A stretch of DNA of 38,713 bases, taken from NCBI GenBank assembly GCA_943355025.1, contig CALRDW010000008.1:1-38713 (forward strand). The letters are read 5' to 3'. Positions within the stretch are counted from its first letter, which is position 1. Each line of letters opens with the position of its first letter. This DNA comes from Candidatus Magasanikiibacteriota bacterium (GTDB lineage: Bacteria > Patescibacteriota > Patescibacteriia > Magasanikbacterales > 2-02-FULL-50-9b). A program made the translations under genes and the position numbers. Below the pieces are notes generated by a model. It worked only from the letters and a program-made list of their open reading frames with translations. It was not told the origin of the DNA and made no database searches. Shown here piece by piece: positions 15,353-23,746 of the stretch.

Positions 15353-16297
15353 TTATGCTGCTATTTTCTGGTACACTTCTTCATAGCCGTAGTGTGTGAT
15401 CCACTCCTTGGTGCGCGCATAAATCTCGGCGATCTCTTCTTTGTTTAATTCGCGACCCGTTGCAACATTCGACTCTTCCGTTGGAATACGAATTGTTCCC
15501 CATGGAAATACCTGTTTCAATACTTCGCCGTTCCAACTTGGCTCTGCGAGAGTATCGCTTGGTGCAAGACCGAGCTTCTGAACCAACGCACCCAAAACTT
15601 CTTTTGGATTTTTGATTTCATCTTCGTATTTAACGATGTGAAAATTATTCGGGTACTTTTCCGCAAAAATCTTTGCATAATATTGGCACGTCACCCAACC
15701 GAGCATGTAATGATCGATCGAGAGTGGCGCAGGACGTTTTTTCGTGTCACCATATGCTGAAAAAGGATTGCGCACAACGTGCAAGACGTGACCGCGTTCG
15801 CCATAGTCGCGAATAATCTTGTCGCCATCTACACCAATGATCGGGCTGTAACCCACCCAAAACTTCTCATTACCTGTTTTCTTTACATTTTTCCATGCAA
15901 TAAATGTTGCGCGGTAAAAAGCCTCCATAACATTCGCGCGCGTGAGAGGCTTGTCTTTAAGAAACTCAAGGTATGCTGCCATTCGATCTTTATCCGCAAA
16001 ATCGAACGCTGCGTCACGGAACTTGCTTACAAACGGTGTATTTGCACGCACGCGGCACTCCTCATCAATAATGAGGCGGTACATTTCTTCAGCAGTCGCT
16101 GAGCTAGGAAAAATTGGCCATCGATACTTGAGCGGATACATGCTCGAAAGATGGTCAGTAACAAATTTGGTGCCTGGCTGTGACTCAAACGGATAGACAA
16201 ACATTTCTGGGTGTCCATCGAGCAGGCGGTGCGTCGTGTTGCCACCATTTTCATACATTGCGGACAACATGAGGAAATTGTATTGAGTCTCTGCCAT
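15353..16297 (-). CDS. Sulfotransferase family protein
   Basis: A 314-residue PAPS-dependent sulfotransferase-like protein. An N-terminal GGNTTHRLLDGHPE segment fits the 5'-phosphosulfate loop and HPE motif, and VLHVVRNPFSAYGDT fits the 3'-phosphate-binding HVVRxPxxxxxS region. Tyr/Trp-rich segments and a C-terminal helix complete the fold. It starts 21 bases after the GT-C-like gene at 16319-18127, so the two form an operon. It probably sulfates a sugar of the surface glycan. The 5' loop is non-canonical (GGNTT rather than SGTT), so donor use is an inference. Confidence 0.75.
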   Translation of the reverse strand: MAETQYNFLMLSAMYENGGNTTHRLLDGHPEMFVYPFESQPGTKFVTDHLSSMYPLKYRWPIFPSSATAEEMYRLIIDEECRVRANTPFVSKFRDAAFDFADKDRMAAYLEFLKDKPLTRANVMEAFYRATFIAWKNVKKTGNEKFWVGYSPIIGVDGDKIIRDYGERGHVLHVVRNPFSAYGDTKKRPAPLSIDHYMLGWVTCQYYAKIFAEKYPNNFHIVKYEDEIKNPKEVLGALVQKLGLAPSDTLAEPSWNGEVLKQVFPWGTIRIPTEESNVATGRELNKEEIAEIYARTKEWITHYGYEEVYQKIAA

Positions 16298-16318
16298 ACA
16301 GATAGTGCGCTCGAGCGC

Positions 16319-18127
16319 TTACTTAAGCTTATAAATTAGAAATCGCTGATCACGATATACGCGCTCTACCTCAGCGAATTTTTCAGGCTCGAAATCGGTA
16401 TCGAACTTGGTGTCCACAATAATATACTGTACGTGAAATTTATGCAACTCTTGAGCAAAATGTGGCTGAATTACAGTTTTATATTGCTGAACACGACCAT
16501 CAAAATACGGTCGTCCCCAATATGCGAGCGCGTCAGGGGTGATCGAACCACACGTGTGGTCTGGAATAAGTTTTTGAATGAGTCCACACAGCCACACCTC
16601 ACGATTGTGCAACTTATATCGGTGAACACCATTGCCAACACCCAAATATCCGCGCATCTGACTAGCCAAATATAGAGCGCTCGGTTCATGTGGATACTGT
16701 TGAATCAAAAAACGCTCTTCGAGCTCGGCATTCGACATGAAATGCAAGAGCCCAGGACCATCAAACAACACATAATGCTGAGTTAAAATTGGAATATAGT
16801 GATTCACCACGTCAGAATGTGCAAAAATCACTACGGGAGTTTTCTCTGCTCCAGCGAGCCACGCGAGCGGCGCCGCATATTCCTGCACATCACGAATTGC
16901 TCCCTGCGAATTTTCCGAATCAGCTGAAACAAGAAGGCCGTCATGGATATACACCAGCAGCGCACCTACGATAACACAAACAGCTGCAACAATAATGACT
17001 ATTGTTGCGCTAGCTTTTTTCTTGTGCGTGAGCGCGAACGTCTGTGCTCTAAACGCAGCCGCAACAGAGTGCCGCGCATTCCACAGCGCATATCCGAGCC
17101 AAACGACACCAAGAGCAAGCCACACAATTACAAAGCGCTCAACATGTTGTGGAATTTCGAGTTCTTTCCCTGTAAAAATATTACTGACTGATGTAACAGC
17201 GATTGCAGCTCCAAGCAGCATGAACCCTTTAAATACGCCGTCTGGCTCGTGCGCTTTAATTTCAGGCACACCCCGACGAATAAGCCCCCATGCGCCCAAA
17301 AAAGCGCTGAGGATTAAAAAAATAACTACCACACGTGCCGCTGGCACATGAGTATATAAGAGGCCGATGCGCTCCATCGTTTCCCAATACACGGGATTTT
17401 TTATTTGATGGATTGTATAAATAATCATGGGGATGCTCAGCGCCACAGCTCCAAGAATAATACACGCTGCCGTACGGACAACCTTCCACTGCCGCTCATA
17501 TGCATAAAAAAGCATCGCGAGACCGAGGGTAACAAAAGTTATTTGCCAAAGATATGTATAAATATAAAAACTTGCCGATGTCGCAATTATGAGATTTATA
17601 CAGAATAGATTTCGGCGTGGCTCTCGAAGCCACATAAAAAAACTAATGAGAAACCAAACAAAAAAAGGATAGATCACTTGCATTGAAACCGGTCGGACCA
17701 TCAGTGCGTATGTCATTACAAAGGTAAGAGCAGCGCCAACCCATGAAATATGCGATGGTATTTTAAGATAGCGAAAAAAAGCGTACACCAAAAAGACGAG
17801 CGCAAGCGACCAAAAAACAAAATCCATGCCAATCATTGCCATCATGGAGCTGCCAAAAAATAATGGCACCGCCGAAATCCAATCTGTAATAAAAAATGCA
17901 GGCGCAAGCTCTGCTGTGTGCTCAATAAAATAAGGGTTGCCAATTCCATGCACATCATACACTTCTTTGATGCGCGCATAATAATAATAATTATCGGTAT
18001 AGAGGGGTGGGACCCCGTGCCAAACACCCTTTGTCTGCTGTGCAATAAAAATAAACGGTGCTGCAAGAAGTCCTGCAATAATTAAGCCCGAACACAAAAA
18101 AAATAAAATCCGCAAACGAGTCTTCAT
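16319..18127 (-). CDS. GT-C-like polytopic membrane protein (probable glycosyltransferase), paralogue of 6790-8589
   Basis: A 602-residue protein with about a dozen hydrophobic helices and a soluble C-terminal domain. WHGVP and TDNYYYYARIKEV near residue 38 correspond to YHGVP and SDSFYYTAKIREV of the paralogue. MVRPVSM matches the later RP motif, and both end in an alpha/beta domain closing with an (I/F)LIYK-type strand. The acidic outer-loop motif suggests a lipid-linked sugar donor, but the exact activity is unknown. The ATG is 9 bases after a TAGTAT -10, so translation is probably leaderless. The sulfotransferase follows in the same operon. Confidence 0.75.
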   Translation of the reverse strand: MKTRLRILFFLCSGLIIAGLLAAPFIFIAQQTKGVWHGVPPLYTDNYYYYARIKEVYDVHGIGNPYFIEHTAELAPAFFITDWISAVPLFFGSSMMAMIGMDFVFWSLALVFLVYAFFRYLKIPSHISWVGAALTFVMTYALMVRPVSMQVIYPFFVWFLISFFMWLREPRRNLFCINLIIATSASFYIYTYLWQITFVTLGLAMLFYAYERQWKVVRTAACIILGAVALSIPMIIYTIHQIKNPVYWETMERIGLLYTHVPAARVVVIFLILSAFLGAWGLIRRGVPEIKAHEPDGVFKGFMLLGAAIAVTSVSNIFTGKELEIPQHVERFVIVWLALGVVWLGYALWNARHSVAAAFRAQTFALTHKKKASATIVIIVAAVCVIVGALLVYIHDGLLVSADSENSQGAIRDVQEYAAPLAWLAGAEKTPVVIFAHSDVVNHYIPILTQHYVLFDGPGLLHFMSNAELEERFLIQQYPHEPSALYLASQMRGYLGVGNGVHRYKLHNREVWLCGLIQKLIPDHTCGSITPDALAYWGRPYFDGRVQQYKTVIQPHFAQELHKFHVQYIIVDTKFDTDFEPEKFAEVERVYRDQRFLIYKLK

Positions 18128-18136
18128 AGTAATCCT

Positions 18137-18165
18137 ATACTAGCGTATGTGCACAATGCGCGCAA
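18137..18165 (-). promoter_or_regulatory. Promoter of the GT-C/sulfotransferase operon
   Basis: On the minus strand TTGCGC (18160-18165), a 17-base spacer and TAGTAT (18137-18142). The -10 ends 9 bases before the ATG, giving a leader of about 2 bases. Confidence 0.6.
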
Positions 18166-18175
18166 CAGAAACATG

Positions 18176-18184
18176 TGCTAGTAT
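18176..18184 (+). promoter_or_regulatory. Extended -10 promoter of msrB
   Basis: TGC-TAGTAT at 18176-18184 is an extended -10 element; the ATG is 24 bases further on. Confidence 0.45.
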
Positions 18185-18208
18185 TAACACAAAATTACTT
18201 CTAAAGAT

Positions 18209-18598
18209 ATGGATGAAAAAATTAAAAAAACTGATGCAGAGTGGCATGCAGAGCTCCCCCCAGAAAAATATGCGGTCCTGCGCGAAAAAGCTACCGAGGC
18301 GCCTTTTACAGGAAAATATTGGAATGTGTTTGAAGACGGAACATACCATTGTGGCGCGTGCGGTGCCGAGCTTTTTTCATCATCCGCAAAGTACGATGCG
18401 GGCTGCGGCTGGCCAAGCTTCTCAGCAAAAAAGGCAGGCGCTCCTATTGCCGAACATATTGATACCGACCACGGAATGGTCCGAACAGAAGTGATCTGTG
18501 ATCGCTGCGGCTCACACCTTGGACATGTTTTTAATGATGGACCAGGCCCAACAGGCCAGCGTTTCTGTATCAACTCAGTCTCAATCACATTAAAATAA
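18209..18598 (+). CDS. msrB: Peptide-methionine (R)-S-oxide reductase MsrB
   Basis: A 129-residue repair enzyme that reduces methionine-R-sulfoxide in proteins. The zinc site is complete: Cys48/Cys51 (CGAC) and Cys97/Cys100 (CDRC). The catalytic Cys120 lies in RFCINSVS, and the GWPSF and HLGHVFNDGP motifs are intact. There is no signal peptide, so it acts in the cytoplasm. It is a stand-alone gene and msrA is not in the window. Confidence 0.95.
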   Translation: MDEKIKKTDAEWHAELPPEKYAVLREKATEAPFTGKYWNVFEDGTYHCGACGAELFSSSAKYDAGCGWPSFSAKKAGAPIAEHIDTDHGMVRTEVICDRCGSHLGHVFNDGPGPTGQRFCINSVSITLK

Positions 18599-18625
18599 GC
18601 CCAGCCAAGCGCAAGAACAACTGAG

Positions 18626-18655
18626 TTGCTCGGCAACTGTGACGCGGGGTATACT
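18626..18655 (+). promoter_or_regulatory. Promoter of the YibE/F gene
   Basis: TTGCTC (18626-18631), an 18-base spacer and TATACT (18650-18655). The -10 ends 9 bases before the ATG at 18665, a leaderless arrangement that decides this start over the open frame beginning at 18626. Confidence 0.6.
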
Positions 18656-18664
18656 AGGACTCCT

Positions 18665-19837
18665 ATGTATTCACCACTACACCGCCTCGGCCGAATCGCG
18701 CTCGCGGTCCTATTCACCGCAGGTCTATTCATAACCCCGGTTGCAGCGTTTGCCGCTCCCATTACTCCAACACCAACATCAGCGCTTGCGCAAGTAGCAA
18801 AAACCGCAACAGTGCCTGATGAATACATGCGTGCGGAAGTAACTTCGATTGTTTCAGAAACCCCGTCCCCAACTGATCCGTCAAAAATTCTTCAGATTGT
18901 AACAGTGCATATTCAGTCTGGAAAAGATGCAGGTAAAACAGAAACGATCCATTACGATCTCGGCGCTTCGGAGGCAAAAATTCCGATGCTCCACTCCGGT
19001 GAATCAGTTGTTGTGATCAAAATTCAAGATCCAGACGGCGTTGCATATTATGTAAGTGACATCAATCGTATTCCAGCGCTGCTTGCTTTCGTTGGACTAT
19101 TCCTGTTGCTTGCAATTGTGATCGGACGCGGCCGAGGTATGAGCTCGGTTGTCGGTCTTGGCGCTTCAATTGCAATTCTTGTGTTTGCTGTCGTGCCTGC
19201 GATTGTCCATGGTAATGATCCCCGATTAGTAATTTTGCTCGCATCACCCTTTATCATTGGCATTTCAATGTTTCTCGCGCATGGCTTTTCTCGGCAAACC
19301 GGCCTTGCGGTCATAAGTACGGTTCTAACTCTCATACTAGCGGCGCTCCTCGCGGGCGCAAGCGTGAGTATTGCTAATTTGTATGGTGGCGGAAACGAAG
19401 AGGCGCTGTACGTAAATTCGCTTCTGCCTGGCGGCATCGATTTACAAGGAATTTTACTTGTCGGCATTATCATTGGTGCAATCGGTGTACTTAATGATAT
19501 AACAACTGCTCAAACTGCAACGGCGCACGAAATCAAAGAGGCAAAGCCCGAAATCAAATTCGCTGAATTGTTTACACGCAGTATGCGCGTTGGCCGCGAA
19601 CATATCGCATCCCTTGTTAATACTCTCGTCCTTGCATATGCAGGTGTTGCATTTCCTCTCTTTCTGCTGCTCTACATCACGCACGGCGAACAACCCTTGT
19701 GGACTGTTATAAGTAGTCAACAAATTTCCGAGGAAATCGTCCGAACGTTTGTTGGCAGCTGCGCACTCATTCTCTCAGTACCAATCAGTTCTGCTCTTGC
19801 AACATGGTTTTATACTCGTAATCGACACAATACTTAA
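18665..19837 (+). CDS. YibE/F family membrane protein
   Basis: A 390-residue protein with an N-terminal signal-like segment (residues 10-31, ending AAFAAP), an extracytoplasmic beta-rich domain of about 100 residues, and seven or so membrane helices from residue 137 on. The helices hold the YibE/F signatures: IGRGRGMSSVVGLG, the GGIDLQGILLVGIIIGAIGVLND motif region and the TAQTATAHEI loop. The family is conserved but its function is unknown. Its stop is four bases before malic enzyme, so the two may be co-transcribed. Confidence 0.85.
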   Translation: MYSPLHRLGRIALAVLFTAGLFITPVAAFAAPITPTPTSALAQVAKTATVPDEYMRAEVTSIVSETPSPTDPSKILQIVTVHIQSGKDAGKTETIHYDLGASEAKIPMLHSGESVVVIKIQDPDGVAYYVSDINRIPALLAFVGLFLLLAIVIGRGRGMSSVVGLGASIAILVFAVVPAIVHGNDPRLVILLASPFIIGISMFLAHGFSRQTGLAVISTVLTLILAALLAGASVSIANLYGGGNEEALYVNSLLPGGIDLQGILLVGIIIGAIGVLNDITTAQTATAHEIKEAKPEIKFAELFTRSMRVGREHIASLVNTLVLAYAGVAFPLFLLLYITHGEQPLWTVISSQQISEEIVRTFVGSCALILSVPISSALATWFYTRNRHNT

Positions 19838-19841
19838 ACGT

Positions 19842-21008
19842 ATGCCGACTCTGTCTGAGGAATCGCTTGAATTGCACAGACGCACGCATGGTAAACTCGA
19901 AATTGTTTCGCGCGTCCCACTTGAAAACACCCACGACATGTCGCTTGCCTACACACCAGGTGTTGCTGAAGTGTGTCGCGTTATTGCTGCGCATCCCGAC
20001 ACGACTGCTCAGTACACGCTCAAGGGCAACACCATCGCAATTATTTCCGACGGCTCAGCTGTACTCGGCCTTGGAAACATCGGTGCTCTCGGCGCTATTC
20101 CTGTTATGGAGGGCAAGGCTATACTTTTTAAACGATTTGCGGATCTCGACGCCTTTCCAATTTGTCTCGCAACACAAAACACCGAAGAGATCATTCAGGC
20201 CGTCAAAGCAATCGCCCCAGTTTTCGGTGGCATAAATTTAGAGGATATTGCAGCGCCGCGCTGCTTTGAAATAGAAAAACGCCTGATTGAAGAGCTCGAT
20301 ATTCCAGTTATGCATGATGACCAACATGGCACAGCCGTCGTTGTGCTTGCAGGACTCATCAATGCGCTCCGTGTTGCCGAAAAATCTGTCGAGACAGTTC
20401 GTGTTGTGATCAGCGGTGCTGGTGCAGCAGGAACCGCCATTGCAGAGCTCCTGATTACATACGGTTTTAAAAAAATTGTTGTCTGCGACAGCCATGGTGC
20501 AATTTACACTGGTCGAGATAATCTCAATTCTCCCAAACAGGCGCTCGCACGTATAACAAATCCAGGATGCGTGACGGGTGAAGCAGCGCTCGACTGTATT
20601 ACTGGCGGCCTCGCAGACGCACTCGTCGGCGCTGATGTTTTTATCGGTGTAAGTATTGCGGGCGCACTCACTGGCGCGATGATTTCACGCATGGCACAGC
20701 GCCCAATTATTTTCGCAATGGCAAATCCTCTGCCTGAGATTATGCCAGACGAAGCGCGTGCCGCAGGTGCTTTTATTATTGCAACTGGCCGCTCTGATTT
20801 TCCAAATCAAATTAACAATGTTCTTGCGTTTCCTGGTATTTTTCGAGGCGCACTTGATAATCATGTACGAAAAATAACAGAGATAATGCTCGTAAATGCC
20901 GCTAAAAATCTCGCTGCATGTGTTTTAGATCCACACCCAGAATTAATTATTCCACCAGCGTTTGATCCATCGGTAGCTCCTGCGGTTGCACGAGCAATTT
21001 CCGCTTAA
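19842..21008 (+). CDS. NAD(P)-dependent malic enzyme
   Basis: A 388-residue malic enzyme of the short bacterial type, converting malate to pyruvate and CO2 with reduction of NAD(P). The malate-binding YTPGVAEVC segment, SDGSAVLGLGNIGALGA, PVMEGKAILFK and the metal-site DIPVMHDDQHGTAVV are intact. GAGAAGTAIAELL is the dinucleotide loop. An open frame extends 31 codons upstream, but the ATG at 19842, 4 bases after the YibE/F gene, starts the conserved protein. It is full length for enzymes lacking the phosphotransacetylase extension. Confidence 0.93.
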   Translation: MPTLSEESLELHRRTHGKLEIVSRVPLENTHDMSLAYTPGVAEVCRVIAAHPDTTAQYTLKGNTIAIISDGSAVLGLGNIGALGAIPVMEGKAILFKRFADLDAFPICLATQNTEEIIQAVKAIAPVFGGINLEDIAAPRCFEIEKRLIEELDIPVMHDDQHGTAVVVLAGLINALRVAEKSVETVRVVISGAGAAGTAIAELLITYGFKKIVVCDSHGAIYTGRDNLNSPKQALARITNPGCVTGEAALDCITGGLADALVGADVFIGVSIAGALTGAMISRMAQRPIIFAMANPLPEIMPDEARAAGAFIIATGRSDFPNQINNVLAFPGIFRGALDNHVRKITEIMLVNAAKNLAACVLDPHPELIIPPAFDPSVAPAVARAISA

Positions 21009-21040
21009 ACAAAGGAGATTTGCCTGTGGATAACTACCAC

Positions 21041-21069
21041 TTGACGCAATGTTTGAACTCGCGTAGAAT
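21041..21069 (+). promoter_or_regulatory. Strong promoter in front of a gene-free region
   Basis: TTGACG (21041-21046), exactly 17 bases, then TAGAAT (21064-21069). Five of six bases match the consensus in each box. Transcription should begin near 21076. Confidence 0.7.
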
Positions 21070-21075
21070 TGTTCT

Positions 21076-21625
21076 CAGTCGCCTAGAAAGTTGAACAGCA
21101 CACCCGGGACATCGGGCAACCGAAGTCAATCAGCAGGGTTTTGGGTAACAACTCAGAATCAAATTCCGAAAGGAGCGCAGATAGTGTGTAACTAGACAAG
21201 AAAAGCAGAGAGTGAGAACCGCAAGGAACAAGCTTGATAGCAAATCGAATGGCACAACGATAGGCTCGTGAAAACCAGCAAGGATGAAACTCCAAAAGTG
21301 GAAGACACGTTACAAAGCAATCACTTCTGTGGTGGCTAAGTAGAAAGACCAATTGGTCTGCCTGTATACTTTCGGCCTGAAAGCAGAAAGGTGTAACAAC
21401 CTAATGCTCAAGGAATCTCTCCGCAATGAAGTGCGCGGAGCCAAAAACGAAGCACCGTAAGGAGCCTCGTGATCTGGAAGCAGAAAAACGAAAGGAATTC
21501 TCAAAATTCTAAGGCAAATATGAATGTGGTGTATCAATCGCAAACAAAAAAGCCAAAGAACACAGGCCCGGAAACTCAGAAAACGCGCGCAAGCACGTCT
21601 ATGAGTTTCCGGGCCATTTAATTTT
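21076..21625 (+). ncRNA. Candidate long structured non-coding RNA, unidentified
   Basis: This 550-base unit has a near-consensus promoter and a 14-bp hairpin at its end but no plus-strand open frame beyond about 20 codons. It is visibly purine-rich. CC-GNAA-GG occurs three times (21166, 21219, 21455), the shape of GNRA tetraloops on short stems, and AAGGA recurs about six times. Local hairpins include AGACC-AATT-GGTCT near 21346 and a CTCCGC/GCGGAG stem near 21419-21440. I checked by eye for the conserved parts of RNase P RNA, tmRNA, SRP RNA, 6S RNA and group I/II introns and did not find them. Two tiny frames (19 codons at 21274, 18 codons at 21403) exist but lack convincing support. The open minus-strand frames here look like by-products of purine bias. 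Confidence 0.5.
21565..21625. terminator. Terminator between the RNA unit and gltX
   Basis: A 14-bp perfect stem (21565-21578 with 21602-21615) encloses a smaller ACG-GC stem with a GCAA-like loop. ATTTAATTTT follows on the plus strand. It can close the candidate RNA and, from the other side, gltX, whose stop is at 21637; the T-tract on the minus side is more distant. Confidence 0.7.
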
Positions 21626-21636
21626 AAAACGATTTT

Positions 21637-23313
21637 CTATTTTAGAAATGCACGTGCTTGAGCGACGCGTGCTTGAATGCGCCTCTCCCCCATAACCTGT
21701 AACATCTCAAACAGATCAGGTGTCTGCGCACGCTTCGTCAGTGCACGACGAATAACCATAGCGACATCACCAAAGTGGCCGCGATATGTTCCTGGTGGCG
21801 CAGCTTTGAACTGTTTAGTGTCCGCTGCAAAACCATGCTCTACGCCAAGCGACTTCATCTCTGCAAGCCAGTCATCCGCCGAAGCCTTAGGATTATATGC
21901 TAAAAGAAACGCTTCCAGCAGTTCCGCAGCAGCAGCCCGCCCAACAGATTCAGGAACATCAAATCCTTCTGTAGGTAACAAATCAAATACTTCGTCAAAA
22001 AAATATCCAACTGAACCGTCTAGCTCTGACCATGCAGCAATATCCTTTCGCTTTTTATCTCCACCACGTTCAATGCCAAAAATTGCGAGTGCATATTCTG
22101 CGTTCTTAGAAATAAGTCGTGCGAATTTTGCGTCATACTCTTCTGCCCATGCAAGCACACGCGCAAAAACCTCATCGGCGTTCATGCGCGAAATAACATT
22201 TTTACTAATGTCGAGCAGTTTCGTCATGTCAAATAAAGCACCACTCACATTTATTTTTTCGAGCTTCAATACAAATTCATTCATCGGTGCTGCTGGGTGT
22301 TCACGGCGCCAATCCTCAAAACTTGAGTTCGCCAAATTCATCAAATATTCGATAACCGCTTCTTTCGGAATCCCCTGCTCTGCATAAAACTCTACATTCG
22401 CCTCAGGGTCTTTGCGCTTACTTAATTTACGTTTCGTTCCGCCATCGAGTTTCATAATCAATGAAACATGGCAATAAATTGGCGCTTTCCAATTCATAAG
22501 TTCAAACAGCTCGATGTGCAGCGGTGCGGACGGCAACCATTCTTCGCCACGAATCACATGCGTTGTTTTCATCAAATAATCATCAACAACATGTGCCCAG
22601 TGATACGTTGGATAGCCGTCTGACTTAAATAAAATGGCGTCCTGATCATTTGCTGTAAGTGTCAATCCGCCCTTTACAGCGTCCTTAAATGAAAATTTCT
22701 GCCCTTCAACGCCACGCGATCGAACACGAATAACTGGCTTTTCCCCCTTTGCAAGACGCTCTGCAACTTCCTCGACTGTTATATCTCGATGTCGTGCCCA
22801 CACGCCGTAATATCCAGTTTTAATTTTCTGTAGTTCCTGCGTTGCTCGAACACTATCTAATTCCTCTGGCGTACAAAAACAAGGGTATGCTCCTCCCCGC
22901 ACAACAAGCTCTTTTATAAAAACTTTATATAGTTCGCGGCGGTGACTCTGCACATATGGACCATATACACCGCGCTCGCCCGAACCATCTGCTGTAATCC
23001 CCTCGTCGCTATCTAATCCAAATTTATGGAGCCCCTCCGCAATAAGCGCAATTCCATTCTCAACTTCTCGCTCTTTATCTGTGTCCTCAACGCGTAAAAT
23101 AAAAACACCCTTCGTTTGGTCTGCAATCTTTTTTGAAATGAGGGCTGTATATAGTGAGCCGAGGTGCACGAAACCTGTTGGACTTGGCGCATATCGAGTT
23201 ACGCATGCGCCGACCGGCAAATTTCGTGCAGGGTAGTGCGCCAAAATAGCCTCAGGCGATTCTGTAACATCAGGAAATAATAACTCTGCAATTGTCTGTA
23301 AATCTGTGGACAT
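21637..23313 (-). CDS. gltX: Glutamate--tRNA ligase
   Basis: A 558-residue class I aminoacyl-tRNA synthetase that charges tRNA-Glu. RYAPSPTGFVHLGSLYTAL holds the HIGH-like signature (His50-Leu-Gly), LRVEDTDKEREV follows, and KRKLSKRKD is the KMSKS loop. The C-terminal anticodon-binding part has normal length. Compared with typical enzymes that start at the RYAPSPTG strand, there is an extra N-terminal stretch of about 36 residues. The ATG is supported by a TAGTAT -10 ending 9 bases upstream. Whether it is discriminating or also charges tRNA-Gln cannot be told here. Confidence 0.95.
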   Translation of the reverse strand: MSTDLQTIAELLFPDVTESPEAILAHYPARNLPVGACVTRYAPSPTGFVHLGSLYTALISKKIADQTKGVFILRVEDTDKEREVENGIALIAEGLHKFGLDSDEGITADGSGERGVYGPYVQSHRRELYKVFIKELVVRGGAYPCFCTPEELDSVRATQELQKIKTGYYGVWARHRDITVEEVAERLAKGEKPVIRVRSRGVEGQKFSFKDAVKGGLTLTANDQDAILFKSDGYPTYHWAHVVDDYLMKTTHVIRGEEWLPSAPLHIELFELMNWKAPIYCHVSLIMKLDGGTKRKLSKRKDPEANVEFYAEQGIPKEAVIEYLMNLANSSFEDWRREHPAAPMNEFVLKLEKINVSGALFDMTKLLDISKNVISRMNADEVFARVLAWAEEYDAKFARLISKNAEYALAIFGIERGGDKKRKDIAAWSELDGSVGYFFDEVFDLLPTEGFDVPESVGRAAAAELLEAFLLAYNPKASADDWLAEMKSLGVEHGFAADTKQFKAAPPGTYRGHFGDVAMVIRRALTKRAQTPDLFEMLQVMGERRIQARVAQARAFLK

Positions 23314-23322
23314 ACTCCACGG

Positions 23323-23351
23323 ATACTACCTGAGACAGAGCATTAATTCAA
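23323..23351 (-). promoter_or_regulatory. gltX promoter
   Basis: On the minus strand TTGAAT (23346-23351), 17 bases, TAGTAT (23323-23328), ending 9 bases before the ATG. It lies at the 3' end of the upstream membrane-protein gene. Confidence 0.5.
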
Positions 23352-23746
23352 GCCCTATTTTGAGCCGTTGACTTTAAACGAGAAAACGCAATCGGCAGAT
23401 AGGCAACATAAATCACAATAGCCAAATTCAAAACAAAAATACCAATGAGACCAAGGGGTAATACGTCATATAAACGTGCGGCCGTATCAAGCAAGCCCCG
23501 GCCCGTCAGTTCGATATTTTCGCTAATGATTGAAATCACCAAAAAAACATCAAACTCTCCCCACTGATCTGCGAGTCGCAGCCACGATATAACCAAATTA
23601 ATGGTAAGCAGTGCCATGATTGAAATAAATGGAAATCGAAATTTCAAAAAAATCAGCTTGCGCATTATTTTTCCATGAAGCCCTGGTGGCAATTCAGTTA
23701 TGGATATCTCTTTAAGAATTGTACTTAAATCTTGTTCAATTTTCAT
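23348..23746 (-). CDS. Two-helix membrane protein, putative anti-sigma partner
   Basis: A 132-residue protein beginning MKIEQDLSTILKE. A short N-terminal cytoplasmic helix region (ELPPGLHGKIMRKL) precedes two hydrophobic segments at about 45-62 and 104-124. Its start overlaps the end of the ECF sigma gene by 11 bases, so the two are translated together. That arrangement, and an N-terminal PPGLHxKIM pattern common in ECF-linked membrane proteins, suggest an anti-sigma factor that holds the sigma at the membrane. There is no zinc-binding HxxxCxxC motif, so it would be a non-canonical one. The frame extends upstream inside the sigma gene, but that part is not expected to be translated. Confidence 0.6.
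   Translation of the reverse strand: MKIEQDLSTILKEISITELPPGLHGKIMRKLIFLKFRFPFISIMALLTINLVISWLRLADQWGEFDVFLVISIISENIELTGRGLLDTAARLYDVLPLGLIGIFVLNLAIVIYVAYLPIAFSRLKSTAQNRA

Noticed and set aside
18626-18664. Upstream start for the YibE/F gene (13 extra codons)
   Set aside because: It would begin on the -35 box, and the TATACT -10 lies inside these codons.
21024-21032. A perfect DnaA box complement (TGTGGATAA) just after malic enzyme as an origin
   Set aside because: A single box with no neighbours; the 36.0 kb region with parS sites is a better candidate. A similar lone near-match lies at 5894-5902.
21083-21543. Two overlapping minus-strand open frames (89 and 77 codons) opposite the candidate RNA
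   Set aside because: They arise because the plus strand is purine-rich and so lacks minus-strand stops; their products are low-complexity, rich in Leu, Ser and Phe, with no family pattern and no start signals.
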